64,000 nt of DNA, taken from contig JAOARM010000033.1 of assembly GCA_025210515.1 (NCBI GenBank), positions 186,001-250,000 of the forward strand, in the 5' to 3' direction. The position numbers and the translations under genes were made by a program. The notes below the pieces were generated by a model that saw only the letters and a program-made list of their open reading frames with translations, made no database searches and was not told the DNA's origin. This document shows, in pieces, positions 26,480 to 35,371 of this stretch; position 1 is the first letter of the stretch; each line of letters begins with the position of its first letter. This stretch comes from Vallitalea sp. (GTDB lineage: Bacteria > Bacillota > Clostridia > Lachnospirales > Vallitaleaceae).

Positions 26480-26614
26480 ATTAATCCCCCCTATATATTC
26501 TTATATATATTTTTTAAGTCATCTGGACGTCTATCTCATTATATTACCATATACTAGAATAATTGTCAAACAATAAGGGTTTGTTAACGCATTTTACTGA
26601 AATTTCTTTTTTCA

Positions 26615-28267
26615 CTATTTTTTCAAGAGTGGTTTTATTCTATAATTAAATTTTTGTTCATATGAGTAACCTGCCCTAATTAATAGATCTTCTCTATACT
26701 TACCGCTAACAAAAGTAACCCCAATAGGTTCCCCATTACTACGATATCCAGCAGGAATATTTATAGCTGGATATCCAGCAGTAGCATAGACGGCTGATAA
26801 ATAATTACTAAGAGACATTAAGACATCTACATTATTATTTTTAAGTGCTTCGTCTATAGAATCACTAGTATTTCTTTGATTAAATACTACGTTTCTATTA
26901 TTTTCTTCTTCTGTCGTTTTAGTATCTCTTGATTTTTCAATGAAATATTGACCAAATGGAGCATGGTTGTCTATATCTTTTTTATTATATTCTGCAATTT
27001 CTTTAATAGTTTTTACTGGAGCTTTTTCTCCTATATCATGTAAATATTTTTCAACATCGTTTTTATATTCATAGGTAAATACATCAATATGAGTTTCTAA
27101 ATCAAAAGCTTTTTTATCTAACATTATTTCTTTTACAATGGCACCTTCATTAGTTAGTTCTTGCATAATCCTATCAATTATAATTTTATCTTCTTTTCTA
27201 TATGAAGAAACAACCTCTTTATTCGTTACAATACCTATTTTCATTTTTTTGAAACCATCATCTAATAAGTATTTAGTATAATCACGTTTTATATTGCTAT
27301 GACATGTTATTTCATCATTATTATCTTGTCCCACTAGCTCACTTAATAATATAGCAGCATCTTCTACATTTCTTGTAATAGGGCCTGCTGTGTCTAAGTC
27401 ATGTGCCAATGGTATAATTCTATCTCTACTCCATAATCCTAGACTTGGTTTTATACCAACTACACTATTTTGGCTTGCTGGATATATAATAGAACCTGTT
27501 GTCTCTGTTCCTATTGAAATAGTAGCGAAATTAGACGCTACACCTGCCGCTGAGCCTGAACTTGATCCACCTACATCAAAATTACCATATGGATTATGTG
27601 TTTGACCACCAAGAGCTGAGTAACCATTTGGTGCATTAAGACTCATGAAATTAGCCCACTCACTTAAATTAGCTTTTCCAAGTATAATTGCTCCTGATTG
27701 TTTTAATTTTGATACTATATATGCATCTCTATCACTTGATGACATTTCAAGTGCTTTTGCGCCAGCAGTATTATGTAACTTATCTCCTGTTCCAATATTA
27801 TCTTTTAATAAAACTGGAATTCCATGTAATTTGCCCACTATTGTACCATTTTTTAATTTCTTATCCATTTCTTTTGCTAATATTAGAGCATCTTCATTTA
27901 TTTCAATTATAGTATTTAACTTATTGTTATCATACTGCTTAATTTTATTGATGTAAAACAGAACAAGCTCTTCATAATTAAACTTATCATTTTTAATATG
28001 TTTTTGTATTTGTGTTATATCTGATTCTACTATTAATGTTTCTAATTCTTCATATCTATTCTTACTTATTTTATTTAATCCTTCTTCAAAAGGTGTAAAT
28101 ATTAATTGTTTTTTAGACTTTGTAACCGTATTATTCATTTGCTTTTTTGCTTGTTTTTTTACATAGCTATCAAAACTTGATATTTTTTTAACTTTAATAA
28201 AAATAACGACACTTACTATTAATGTTATAACTGTTAATACCAAAATAATACTTAATAATGTATCCAT
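26615..28267 (-). CDS. Membrane-anchored amidase, amidase-signature family
   Basis: A 550-residue enzyme with an N-terminal membrane anchor (residues about 4-27, LSIILVLTVITLIVSVVIFI) and then an amidase-signature domain. The catalytic Lys is in GIPVLLKDNIGTGD, the cis-Ser in the GGSSSGSAAGVASNF loop and the nucleophilic Ser in GTETTGSIIYPAS. LYPAINIPAGY-like residues near the C-terminus are typical (ATAGYPAINIPAGYRSNGEP). It is related to GatA and peptide amidases but is not part of a gatCAB set. The anchor suggests action at the outer face of the membrane. The substrate is unknown. The ATG at 28267 fits the ribosome site better than the upstream TTG. Confidence 0.88.
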   Translation of the reverse strand: MDTLLSIILVLTVITLIVSVVIFIKVKKISSFDSYVKKQAKKQMNNTVTKSKKQLIFTPFEEGLNKISKNRYEELETLIVESDITQIQKHIKNDKFNYEELVLFYINKIKQYDNNKLNTIIEINEDALILAKEMDKKLKNGTIVGKLHGIPVLLKDNIGTGDKLHNTAGAKALEMSSSDRDAYIVSKLKQSGAIILGKANLSEWANFMSLNAPNGYSALGGQTHNPYGNFDVGGSSSGSAAGVASNFATISIGTETTGSIIYPASQNSVVGIKPSLGLWSRDRIIPLAHDLDTAGPITRNVEDAAILLSELVGQDNNDEITCHSNIKRDYTKYLLDDGFKKMKIGIVTNKEVVSSYRKEDKIIIDRIMQELTNEGAIVKEIMLDKKAFDLETHIDVFTYEYKNDVEKYLHDIGEKAPVKTIKEIAEYNKKDIDNHAPFGQYFIEKSRDTKTTEEENNRNVVFNQRNTSDSIDEALKNNNVDVLMSLSNYLSAVYATAGYPAINIPAGYRSNGEPIGVTFVSGKYREDLLIRAGYSYEQKFNYRIKPLLKK

Positions 28268-28320
28268 TTTAACCACCCTTTTCAAGTTATTTTATTAGCA
28301 ACTACTTATTTATTTAGCTA

Positions 28321-28938
28321 CTATACCTCAATATCATAATGATTAGTTTGTGCGTATTTTACTATTTTATATTCACTATCTGTTATTTCTACTTCGTTTA
28401 GACATGTTGAATGCATAAATGGTTCATGAAATAATTTGTCTAATGGTCTGTTTTCAAAATAACTCATTACAAATTTTAGTACAAGAGCGTGTGCAACTAT
28501 TAATATATTTTTTCCTTTATTATTATTTATTATATCTAATACTGAGTTTACAACTCTTTCTCTAAATTCATCAAAGCTTTCTCCCGGGAATTCGCATAAT
28601 AGATGTGGTTTGTTCCAAAAAGTTTCATGCATTTCTTTGTAATCTTTCCTAATAAGATCAAAGGTCTTTCCTTCCCATATACCTAGATTCATTTCTTTTA
28701 ATCCATCAAGCTTAATTATTGGTATCTGTCTATTTTCGCCTACTATTTTCGCCGTATTATATGCTCTATCACTAGAACTTGAATATATTATATCTATATG
28801 TACATCCTCTAAATACTTGCTAAGTTGAGTGGCTTGAACAATACCTTTTTTTGTTAATTGGGAGTCTCTACTTCCTTGTACTCTACCTTCTAAATTCCAC
28901 TGTGTTTCTCCATGTCTTGTTAAATATAATCTTGTCAT
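28321..28938 (-). CDS. Histidine phosphatase family protein
   Basis: A 205-residue phosphoglycerate-mutase-like phosphatase. The phosphorylated His is in LYLTRHGETQWNLEGRVQG at the N-terminus, with a second Arg in SSSSDRAYNTA, the acid in KEMNLGIWEGK and a second His in VAHALVLKFV. The family includes CobC, GpmB and broad-specificity phosphatases. The sequence alone does not decide the substrate, and no cobalamin genes are nearby. The ATG at 28938 follows GGAGGTAAAA. Confidence 0.88.
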   Translation of the reverse strand: MTRLYLTRHGETQWNLEGRVQGSRDSQLTKKGIVQATQLSKYLEDVHIDIIYSSSSDRAYNTAKIVGENRQIPIIKLDGLKEMNLGIWEGKTFDLIRKDYKEMHETFWNKPHLLCEFPGESFDEFRERVVNSVLDIINNNKGKNILIVAHALVLKFVMSYFENRPLDKLFHEPFMHSTCLNEVEITDSEYKIVKYAQTNHYDIEV

Positions 28939-28976
28939 TTTTACCTCCAAGCTTTCATTTTAAATTTTAAGTTTCA

Positions 28977-30062
28977 TCATATAATTCTATTTCTACCTTG
29001 TTCTTTTGCTAAATATAATTTTTCATCAATTTTTTTCATAAAATCAGTAATTTCAATTCCGTTATATTCATCAACTCCACCACTTATAGATACTTCTATA
29101 TTATGATTATTAATATGCATATTACAAACTGCCTTTCTACAATTTTCTGCTATTAAAACAGCATCATCTTTTGTAGTATTAGGTAAAATTACTAGAAATT
29201 CTTCTCCTCCATATCTTCCAATAATATCTATATTTCTAATAGTTTTTATTAGACATTGAGAGATTTTTATAAGAACTTGATCACCTTCAATATGTCCATA
29301 TGTATCATTAATTTTTTTGAAATAATCAACATCAAAAATAATAGCTGAAAAAACGATATTATCTCTTTTATAAAGCAAGGATTTATCTTCTAGTTCATTC
29401 ATTAAAAATCTATGATTATAAATTCCCGTTAAGGAATCTGTATTTGACATAACTTCGTATTTCTTATTTTTTATCATTCCGTGTAATAACCTATTAGTCT
29501 TCTTTGTAGAAATATATATTATCGAGAATGAAATTAATACTAACATAGAATAAGTTGAAAAGCTAACAATGAAATCGTTAAATAGATTTGTATGATTGGG
29601 TATTAAATTATGTTGTAACCTTATATAAGAACGAAGATAACTAGCAAAACCAAATATAATAATGTTTAATATCACTGTTATAATATTTAATTTATTGCAA
29701 CAATACAAACTACTTATTAACAAAGGAAATAACCAAATGATTAAAACCATATAATCATATTCTAAATAAACAAAAGGAACCATTATAATAACCAAAAACA
29801 ACTGCACATACTTAAACCACGATTTTTCATGAGCTTTTAACAAAGTAAATATCCTTGGTAATATAAGCAATATGAAAGCAGCTATTATATTAAAAACCGC
29901 ATCATCAATAAAAAATATATAAATACCCATTCCTTGTAAAAATACAATTACTGATACTATAATTATAGCATTATAAAACAACAATCTTGATATATAATAG
30001 TTTACTTTCACTTCATTTTCTACTAAAAGTTTATGTTCGTACTCGGTAAAATCCACTTGCAT
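28977..30062 (-). CDS. Membrane-bound diguanylate cyclase (GGDEF)
   Basis: A 361-residue protein. Residues about 20-190 contain six membrane helices of no recognised sensor family. Residues about 200-361 form a GGDEF domain: TDSLTGIYNHRFLMNEL, FDVDYFKKINDTYGHIEGD, and an active site GGEEF in GRYGGEEFLVILP. A canonical inhibitory site RNID (RxxD) precedes it, so product inhibition by c-di-GMP is expected, unlike in the PAS-GGDEF-EAL protein of this window. Transcription probably starts from its own promoter at 30175-30203. The ATG at 30062 follows GGGGGAAT. Confidence 0.92.
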   Translation of the reverse strand: MQVDFTEYEHKLLVENEVKVNYYISRLLFYNAIIIVSVIVFLQGMGIYIFFIDDAVFNIIAAFILLILPRIFTLLKAHEKSWFKYVQLFLVIIMVPFVYLEYDYMVLIIWLFPLLISSLYCCNKLNIITVILNIIIFGFASYLRSYIRLQHNLIPNHTNLFNDFIVSFSTYSMLVLISFSIIYISTKKTNRLLHGMIKNKKYEVMSNTDSLTGIYNHRFLMNELEDKSLLYKRDNIVFSAIIFDVDYFKKINDTYGHIEGDQVLIKISQCLIKTIRNIDIIGRYGGEEFLVILPNTTKDDAVLIAENCRKAVCNMHINNHNIEVSISGGVDEYNGIEITDFMKKIDEKLYLAKEQGRNRII

Positions 30063-30174
30063 ATTCCCCCATACTTTTATAAAAATTATATACTCCAGTA
30101 ATCAATATTATAAATTATTATTGAATTAGTTAAATAATTCTGCTACATCATTTGTAATTAATCAGTCAAATGTA

Positions 30175-30203
30175 ATTATACAATTATATTAAGTATATCA
30201 CAA
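30175..30203 (-). promoter_or_regulatory. Predicted promoter of the membrane GGDEF gene
   Basis: On the minus strand, TTGTGA (30198-30203), 17 bases, TATAAT (30175-30180). It lies just past the terminator at 30221-30249 and about 110 bases before the start codon. Confidence 0.6.
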
Positions 30204-30220
30204 TACCCAGAAAGGTAAAT

Positions 30221-30249
30221 AAAAAAAGCCAGTAGTTTAAACTACTAGC
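30221..30249 (-). terminator. Intrinsic terminator
   Basis: On the minus strand, GC-T-AGTAGTTT/AAACTACT-G-GC is followed by seven T. It ends a transcript coming from 30487 or from a small RNA within 30250-30486. It is separated from the nearest stop codon by about 240 bases. Confidence 0.85.
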
Positions 30250-30486
30250 TCATATTACTTATAAATGTTAATGCATAATACCAATTACATCTAAAACTTA
30301 ATAAATGTACAAGGGTCTAACACCTCACTTATAAGTCAGCGTGAATTAACTTCACAATAATATTATGGCACAATAATATAATTATTATACAATATTTTTA
30401 TTAAATTATTTGTAATATAATTCTACTATAACTCAAATCTTAGCTTATAACATGATAGCAATTCAAATTTTATCATAATACACATA
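30250..30486 (-). other. Long gene-free stretch before the terminator (3' UTR or small RNA)
   Basis: No ORF with a ribosome site is visible. On the minus strand it holds several small hairpins (GTGAA/TTCAC near 30340-30353, ACTTATAAGT near 30327-30336, ACAT/ATGT) directly before the intrinsic terminator. I could not match it to a known riboswitch class. It may be an extended 3' UTR or a terminated small RNA. Confidence 0.35.
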
Positions 30487-31065
30487 CTATTGTTCATCAA
30501 ATAGTTCTCTAGCCATATCAATATATTTTGAAACTAATAGATTATTATCTTTTACGCTATAAACAGATCCAAGAATCTCTTTGTGTTTAAATCTTTTTTT
30601 ATTGAAATTTTCTAGTAGTTCCTCTCTAATCAAACTATATTTTTCACAAATATCTCTACGTTTATGTAGCAACTGTATATGTTTTTCTAAATCATTATTA
30701 TTAGCTACATCATACTCAAAACTATCTCTATCCCATGTTTTTCTTTTATAAGAACTAGTATTAGCATCTAAAGAATTGGTGGGATCGATTTCCACAAAAG
30801 CATCTAGCCTGTCCAAAAAATCTATTTCATTTAAATATAACTTATCTGATATTCTGTAAATATATTTATCATGCTCATATTTTTCTAACTGATCTATTAA
30901 GCTATCATAAGTATTTGATACACGATTGGCTGACAGCATAAGTTCAAAAACCACATAGTTATACATTATAGTTTTTTGCTTATACATATTCCAAGTAAAC
31001 CAGATGAAAATTACATTAAGAACTATTAGTATTGTAATTATAATTTTAGTCTTATTTTTTTTCAT
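30487..31065 (-). CDS. Membrane-anchored protein of unknown function
   Basis: A 192-residue protein that I do not recognise. One membrane helix lies near residues 5-24 (KIIITILIVLNVIFIWFTW). A highly charged, mostly helical soluble part follows, rich in Lys, Glu, Asp and Tyr, with no cysteine motif or known domain. It lies 48 bases downstream of the secreted protein at 31114-32520 on the same strand, so the two are probably cotranscribed and may work together at the cell surface. Confidence 0.75.
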   Translation of the reverse strand: MKKNKTKIIITILIVLNVIFIWFTWNMYKQKTIMYNYVVFELMLSANRVSNTYDSLIDQLEKYEHDKYIYRISDKLYLNEIDFLDRLDAFVEIDPTNSLDANTSSYKRKTWDRDSFEYDVANNNDLEKHIQLLHKRRDICEKYSLIREELLENFNKKRFKHKEILGSVYSVKDNNLLVSKYIDMARELFDEQ

Positions 31066-31113
31066 TAGTAATTCACCCTTTTATATTGTTAATCCTCTCA
31101 ACGATTAAAATGA

Positions 31114-32520
31114 TTAATTTGATATTCTGTAAGAAATTTTATGATTTGCATCATCACCGCTATATGAATCAACAAAATTATAATTACTATAAACATCAAA
31201 CTCCCACATAACACAAGCTATATCAGTACCACTATAATCACTCATATTAGTTGTAAAGCCACCCAAGAATAAGTAATGATTATCTTCATCTCCAGAACAA
31301 TTATAATGATTATTAATCATTGCACTATTAAAATCATGAGATATTGCCTTAGTATTAGAATCATCCACGGTCATAGTTGATCCTGTAAATTTTTTTGTTT
31401 TATCGTAATTAATGATAACAAGTTTTGCTAGTTTATAGGCTTCACTTAATGTTGGTGCATCTTTTATAAGAAATCCTATAATTCCAGATACATCAAATTT
31501 CAAACTACCATTAGAAGTTGTCTTATATGTACCATTTAATGAAGCTCTTGTGAACTCAGTATATTTTCCGGCTCCTATTGCCCCTTTTACATTTTTCAAC
31601 CACATGTAATTACTTAAGTTTACTGTAACACCATCTTCTTCAATATGTTCAGAAACCTTCAATGAAGAATTCCAATCGCTTGAAGATGAATTTACATCAG
31701 TTATAACTGATTCAAAATAAGGAAGAAAGTAATTATGATACTTTCTACTTCCAATATTAAAAGTATCTTGATATATTCTACCTGTCCAAGTTCTTCTATT
31801 AGCACTTCTTGATGCTCTCATAACTGGCTTCAAGACCTCTTTATAATCATATCCATCCAAAACTGTATCGCCAGTAGCAACCATTCTTTCAACTTCATCG
31901 CTTTCAATTACCACTCTAATAGGTTTCATAACTTTTGTAAACCACAAAGTATCATTAGTATCAAGACCATAATTTAATTCATGGCTAATCAAATCGTTTT
32001 CTGTTATACCTAGTTCATCCAAGCAACTTTCTATTACTATCATATTATCATCATCGTCTAACATGTATAATTTCATGCTAGAATTATAATTTGTTGATGT
32101 TCTCGTAAATGCTTTACCTTCACTTGTATTGAAAGATAATTCACAGTATAAAATATCAAAATTATTTTCTAAATCTTTTAATTCAGATACAAATATATTA
32201 TCTCCTTGCTTACTTAGATTCACTTGCCCATTTAAATAAAAATGTTTATTATTTAATTCTCCCTCAATAACTAGATTATTATTCTTTAATTCTGATTTTA
32301 TTATATCTAAATATTGTGAAGACCTGCTTTTATTAATATTGTAATTTTCGAGGGTTGATTGTATATTACTTTTTTGAATTAATTCATATTCTAGTTTAAT
32401 ACCTTGATTATTTTTTTTATTAGTTTCTTCTCCTATTTGCGTTTCTGCATTTGCCATTAAACACATTGACATCATTATAACTACTGACATTACGGTTCCT
32501 ATAATTCTTCTAAACTTCAT
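31114..32520 (-). CDS. Secreted protein of unknown function
   Basis: A 468-residue protein with a clear signal peptide (MKFRRIIGTVMSVVIMMSMC, cleavage probably after ANA at about residue 25). I find no known domain. The mature part is polar, rich in Asn, Ser and Asp, with only a few cysteines (CELSF, SCLDEL, NCSGDE, ACVMWEF) and beta-like stretches in the C-terminal half. It is followed by the membrane-anchored unknown gene. Its promoter region has an extended -10 and a 0A-box-like sequence over the -35 position, which suggests control by Spo0A. The ATG at 32520 follows AAGGAGTGG. Confidence 0.8.
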   Translation of the reverse strand: MKFRRIIGTVMSVVIMMSMCLMANAETQIGEETNKKNNQGIKLEYELIQKSNIQSTLENYNINKSRSSQYLDIIKSELKNNNLVIEGELNNKHFYLNGQVNLSKQGDNIFVSELKDLENNFDILYCELSFNTSEGKAFTRTSTNYNSSMKLYMLDDDDNMIVIESCLDELGITENDLISHELNYGLDTNDTLWFTKVMKPIRVVIESDEVERMVATGDTVLDGYDYKEVLKPVMRASRSANRRTWTGRIYQDTFNIGSRKYHNYFLPYFESVITDVNSSSSDWNSSLKVSEHIEEDGVTVNLSNYMWLKNVKGAIGAGKYTEFTRASLNGTYKTTSNGSLKFDVSGIIGFLIKDAPTLSEAYKLAKLVIINYDKTKKFTGSTMTVDDSNTKAISHDFNSAMINNHYNCSGDEDNHYLFLGGFTTNMSDYSGTDIACVMWEFDVYSNYNFVDSYSGDDANHKISYRISN

Positions 32521-32762
32521 AATTTTCCACTCCTTATATTATTTTATTCATTACTACTTATATTGCTACTTATATTAACTCCTCTCTTCATATTAGTTGT
32601 ACATTTATTGTCCTAGTTTGTTTTCTATAGAACAAATATTTCACAACTTATATTATTATACCAAAGAATATGTATTGATTTTGTCGAATATTGTTATATT
32701 TCTCATTGTTTTTAAATCGGTGAATTTTAATATAATTTATTTATAAAATATTAATTAATACC
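32521..32762. promoter_or_regulatory. Upstream region of the secreted-protein gene with a 0A-box-like site
   Basis: In the gap between spo0A and the secreted-protein gene, the minus strand has an extended -10 TGGTATAAT (TATAAT at 32655-32660). About 20 bases upstream it has TTCGACAAA (32680-32688), the reverse complement of the Spo0A box TTTGTCGAA. The box would overlap the -35 region, the usual layout for Spo0A-activated promoters. Nothing else is evident in the stretch. Confidence 0.45.
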
Positions 32763-32810
32763 AAAAAACACCTCCATTTACGACTAAAAACACTAATCCT
32801 AAATGGAGGT
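32763..32810 (-). terminator. spo0A terminator
   Basis: ACCTCCATTTA pairs with TAAATGGAGGT around an 18-base loop, and the minus strand continues into a T-rich run (A6 on the plus strand at 32763-32768). It lies 22 bases after the spo0A stop. Confidence 0.85.
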
Positions 32811-32831
32811 ATCTATTGATTTTTCAGTTAA

Positions 32832-33632
32832 TTATCCTACTCTAAGTTCAAGTCTTAATTTATCAGCAATTAATGCAATAAATTCAGAATTAGTTGGTTT
32901 TCCTTTACCATGATTAATAGTATAACCAAATAATTTATCTATTGTATCCATCTTTCCTCTACCCCATGCAACTTCAATTGCATGTCTGATAGCCCTCTCA
33001 ACTCTGCTTGGCGTTGTATTAAATTTCTTAGCTATTGAAGGATATAATAATTTTGTAATTGAGTTTAATATATCCATATCATTTATTGCCATAATTATTG
33101 CTTCTCTAAGATATTGATAACCTTTAATATGTGCTGGAACACCAATTTCATGAATAATATTAGTTACTTCAGCTTCTAAGCTTCTTGAAGAATAATTATC
33201 TACAGTCTCATTAACATAATCATTTTTTCTTTCTCTTTTAACTAAATGGATTTTTCCTTTTAGTTGTCTTATTCTTTTCACAATAGTTTCGTTATCAAAC
33301 GGTTTCATAATATAGTATTCTGCTCCAAGATTAAGTGCACTTGAAGTTATTTTTTCTTGACCTACAGCAGTTAGCATAATAAACATTGGTACTTTATTAA
33401 TGTCCCTATCTTCAAACATTCTCTCAAGTACTCCAAGTCCATCTAGTTGTGGCATAATTATATCAAGTAATACCACATCTGGCTCTTTCTCTTTTATCTG
33501 TCTACATGCTTCTTCACCATTATTTGCAATTCCTACAACAGTAATATCCTCTTTTTGATTTAGATATTCAGATAAAATAGTACACATTTTAACACTATCA
33601 TCTGAAATCAAAACTTTAATTGTATCGCTCAA
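32832..33632 (-). CDS. spo0A: Sporulation master regulator Spo0A
   Basis: A 266-residue response regulator that commits the cell to sporulation. The receiver domain (residues about 1-125) has the acidic pair in VLISDDS, the phospho-acceptor Asp in [13 protein letters not shown], Thr/Ser in MLTAVGQ and Lys in YIMKPFD. After a linker comes the unique Spo0A DNA-binding domain: [50 protein letters not shown] and [14 protein letters not shown]. The start is TTG at 33632, seven bases behind AGAAGGGGG, which gives the family's usual length; the longer upstream frame is not conserved in kind. The upstream region carries both vegetative and sigma-H-like promoters. Confidence 0.97.
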   Translation of the reverse strand: MSDTIKVLISDDSVKMCTILSEYLNQKEDITVVGIANNGEEACRQIKEKEPDVVLLDIIMPQLDGLGVLERMFEDRDINKVPMFIMLTAVGQEKITSSALNLGAEYYIMKPFDNETIVKRIRQLKGKIHLVKRERKNDYVNETVDNYSSRSLEAEVTNIIHEIGVPAHIKGYQYLREAIIMAINDMDILNSITKLLYPSIAKKFNTTPSRVERAIRHAIEVAWGRGKMDTIDKLFGYTINHGKGKPTNSEFIALIADKLRLELRVG

Positions 33633-33953
33633 CCTTTTTCCCCCTTCTCTTATTTCCCAGTTACGGCTAATACTATTATTTTCATCTCTAGTTATCAAAA
33701 AGTTCAATATAAAAGTAAAGTTCTACCTTCATTTTAACTGTTCAATAAAATACGACTACGTTTTAAGAATTTTTTAACAAATAAGAGTAAAAATTAATAT
33801 GCCGTTTCCGTTAATTATCATATCATGTAATTAATTAATAAGTCAACTCTTAGTATGACATGCATCATCTGACATGATTTAATTATAATACTAACTATAT
33901 ATTAATTCAACAAATAATATTCGCAAGATTCGACATCCTAAGTAATTTATTAC
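33633..33953 (-). promoter_or_regulatory. spo0A control region with sigma-A-like and sigma-H-like promoters
   Basis: On the minus strand there is TTGACT (33841-33846), 18 bases, TATGAT (33817-33822), a sigma-A type promoter. Further upstream is AGGAT (33935-33939), 12 bases, GAAT (33919-33922), matching the sigma-H pattern, with a 0A-box core TGTCGAA (33929-33935) between its elements. Two direct TGACATG copies (33856-33862 and 33870-33876) lie between the promoters. No ORF is seen. The spoIVB end is marked only by a weak TAAGTAAT/ATTACTTA hairpin. Confidence 0.5.
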
Positions 33954-35243
33954 TTAAATATCCTTTTCCTCTATTAGCATATTCTCAATAAATATACCAT
34001 AACCTTTTTTTGAATCTTGAACAAAAACATGTGTAACTGCGCCAATTAATTTTCCATCTTGTAATATCGGACTACCGCTCATGCCTTGTATAATCCCATT
34101 TGTTTTATTAATTAACTCCTCATCAACAACTTCTATTATCATACCTTTATTTTCTTCATCACCTAAATAAATCTTTTTTATTTTTATTTTATAATCTTTA
34201 GTTTCACCACTAACATCACTTCTTATATATGCATCTCCTACATGAATATCATACCTAAAACCTAGAGGGATAACTTGATTTTGTGATACATTATTCTCGC
34301 CTTCTGGGAATATGGACCCAAATATACCATGACGTGTATTCTTCTTAATATCTCCTAGAAAATTGCCTTCTCCGCCTACTATTATTCCTGAAATTTCACC
34401 AGGAACTCCATTTTGTCCTTTTTTGATAGAAGTAATCATTGTATTAACAATTTCTCCATCTTCAATATTAATTAGTTGCTTTGTGTCTACATCTGTTATA
34501 CCATGTCCTAATGCCCCGAAAGTTTTTTTGTCTAAATTAATATAAGTCATTGTTCCTATTCCTTGTGTATCATCTCTTACCCATATACCAACTCTAAATT
34601 CTTCATTTTCTAACGTTTTAACAGGATTTATATATATTACATTAGTTTCACCATTTCTAGTAACTTCAATTTCTAATTGTTCACCTTTATTTTTCTTAAC
34701 TATTTCAATTAATTGTTTCTTCTTATTAATTGGTATACCATTAACTGATTTTATATAATCTCCTGTATATAGTTTGCCTTTTGCTGGATTATGTTTTTTC
34801 CCATCTTCACCATATACAAGCCCTGTGCCAAGTACTAATATACCATCTGTATATACGGTTACTCCTATAGTTTTCCCTAATGGTACAATTCTCTGATCTT
34901 CTATTACATCTACTTTAACTTTTTTTATTGGCAATATACCAAATAACTTAAGTTCAACATCAATAACTCCTGTTTTTTTGGATTTAATAGAAAAAGATTT
35001 TTGTAAATCAAGAACAAGATTATCTTTAACAGGCTCTTGATTAACCATAACAACTCCTTCAATGTCACCATTGATTTTTGCATCTAATGGAACATTAAAT
35101 AAAAAGTTATTATTTTCGTTAACTAGAAGTTTAATTTCATCAGGCAAATATCTACTTATAAACAGATTTGATCCTACATTAATTACTAAAATAGATAATA
35201 AACTAATAAACAGAAATATTCTGAATCTACATCTTTTGCTCAT
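33954..35243 (-). CDS. spoIVB: SpoIVB peptidase
   Basis: A 429-residue signalling serine protease. It is secreted from the forespore and triggers pro-sigma-K processing in the mother cell by cleaving SpoIVFA. Residues about 8-27 are a membrane anchor. A PDZ domain follows near residues 120-200 (TGDYIKSVNGIPINKKKQLIE). The SpoIVB peptidase S55 domain has the catalytic His in GHGITDV and the nucleophile Ser in QGMSGSPILQDGKLIGAVTHV near the C-terminus. Its position directly upstream of spo0A and downstream of recN is the standard Firmicute order. The ATG at 35243 follows GGATGTG. Confidence 0.95.
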   Translation of the reverse strand: MSKRCRFRIFLFISLLSILVINVGSNLFISRYLPDEIKLLVNENNNFLFNVPLDAKINGDIEGVVMVNQEPVKDNLVLDLQKSFSIKSKKTGVIDVELKLFGILPIKKVKVDVIEDQRIVPLGKTIGVTVYTDGILVLGTGLVYGEDGKKHNPAKGKLYTGDYIKSVNGIPINKKKQLIEIVKKNKGEQLEIEVTRNGETNVIYINPVKTLENEEFRVGIWVRDDTQGIGTMTYINLDKKTFGALGHGITDVDTKQLINIEDGEIVNTMITSIKKGQNGVPGEISGIIVGGEGNFLGDIKKNTRHGIFGSIFPEGENNVSQNQVIPLGFRYDIHVGDAYIRSDVSGETKDYKIKIKKIYLGDEENKGMIIEVVDEELINKTNGIIQGMSGSPILQDGKLIGAVTHVFVQDSKKGYGIFIENMLIEEKDI

Positions 35244-35371
35244 TTTTTCACATCCTATTTACTGTACTTTTTTATTATGCAAAACTGTATTTTACATTGA
35301 ACGTATTATTAAAATACCCTTTCACAAATTTTATTATGCTAGTAAATAGAATCAATATATGAAATTATTAA

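Noticed and set aside
30250..30360. c-di-GMP riboswitch in front of the GGDEF gene
   Set aside because: I looked for the class I and class II core sequences and did not find them; the element also ends in a terminator before a separate promoter.
33856..33876. Direct TGACATG repeats upstream of spo0A as a regulator site
   Set aside because: Two 7-base copies 14 bases apart could be chance in this AT-rich gap; no known regulator has this motif.
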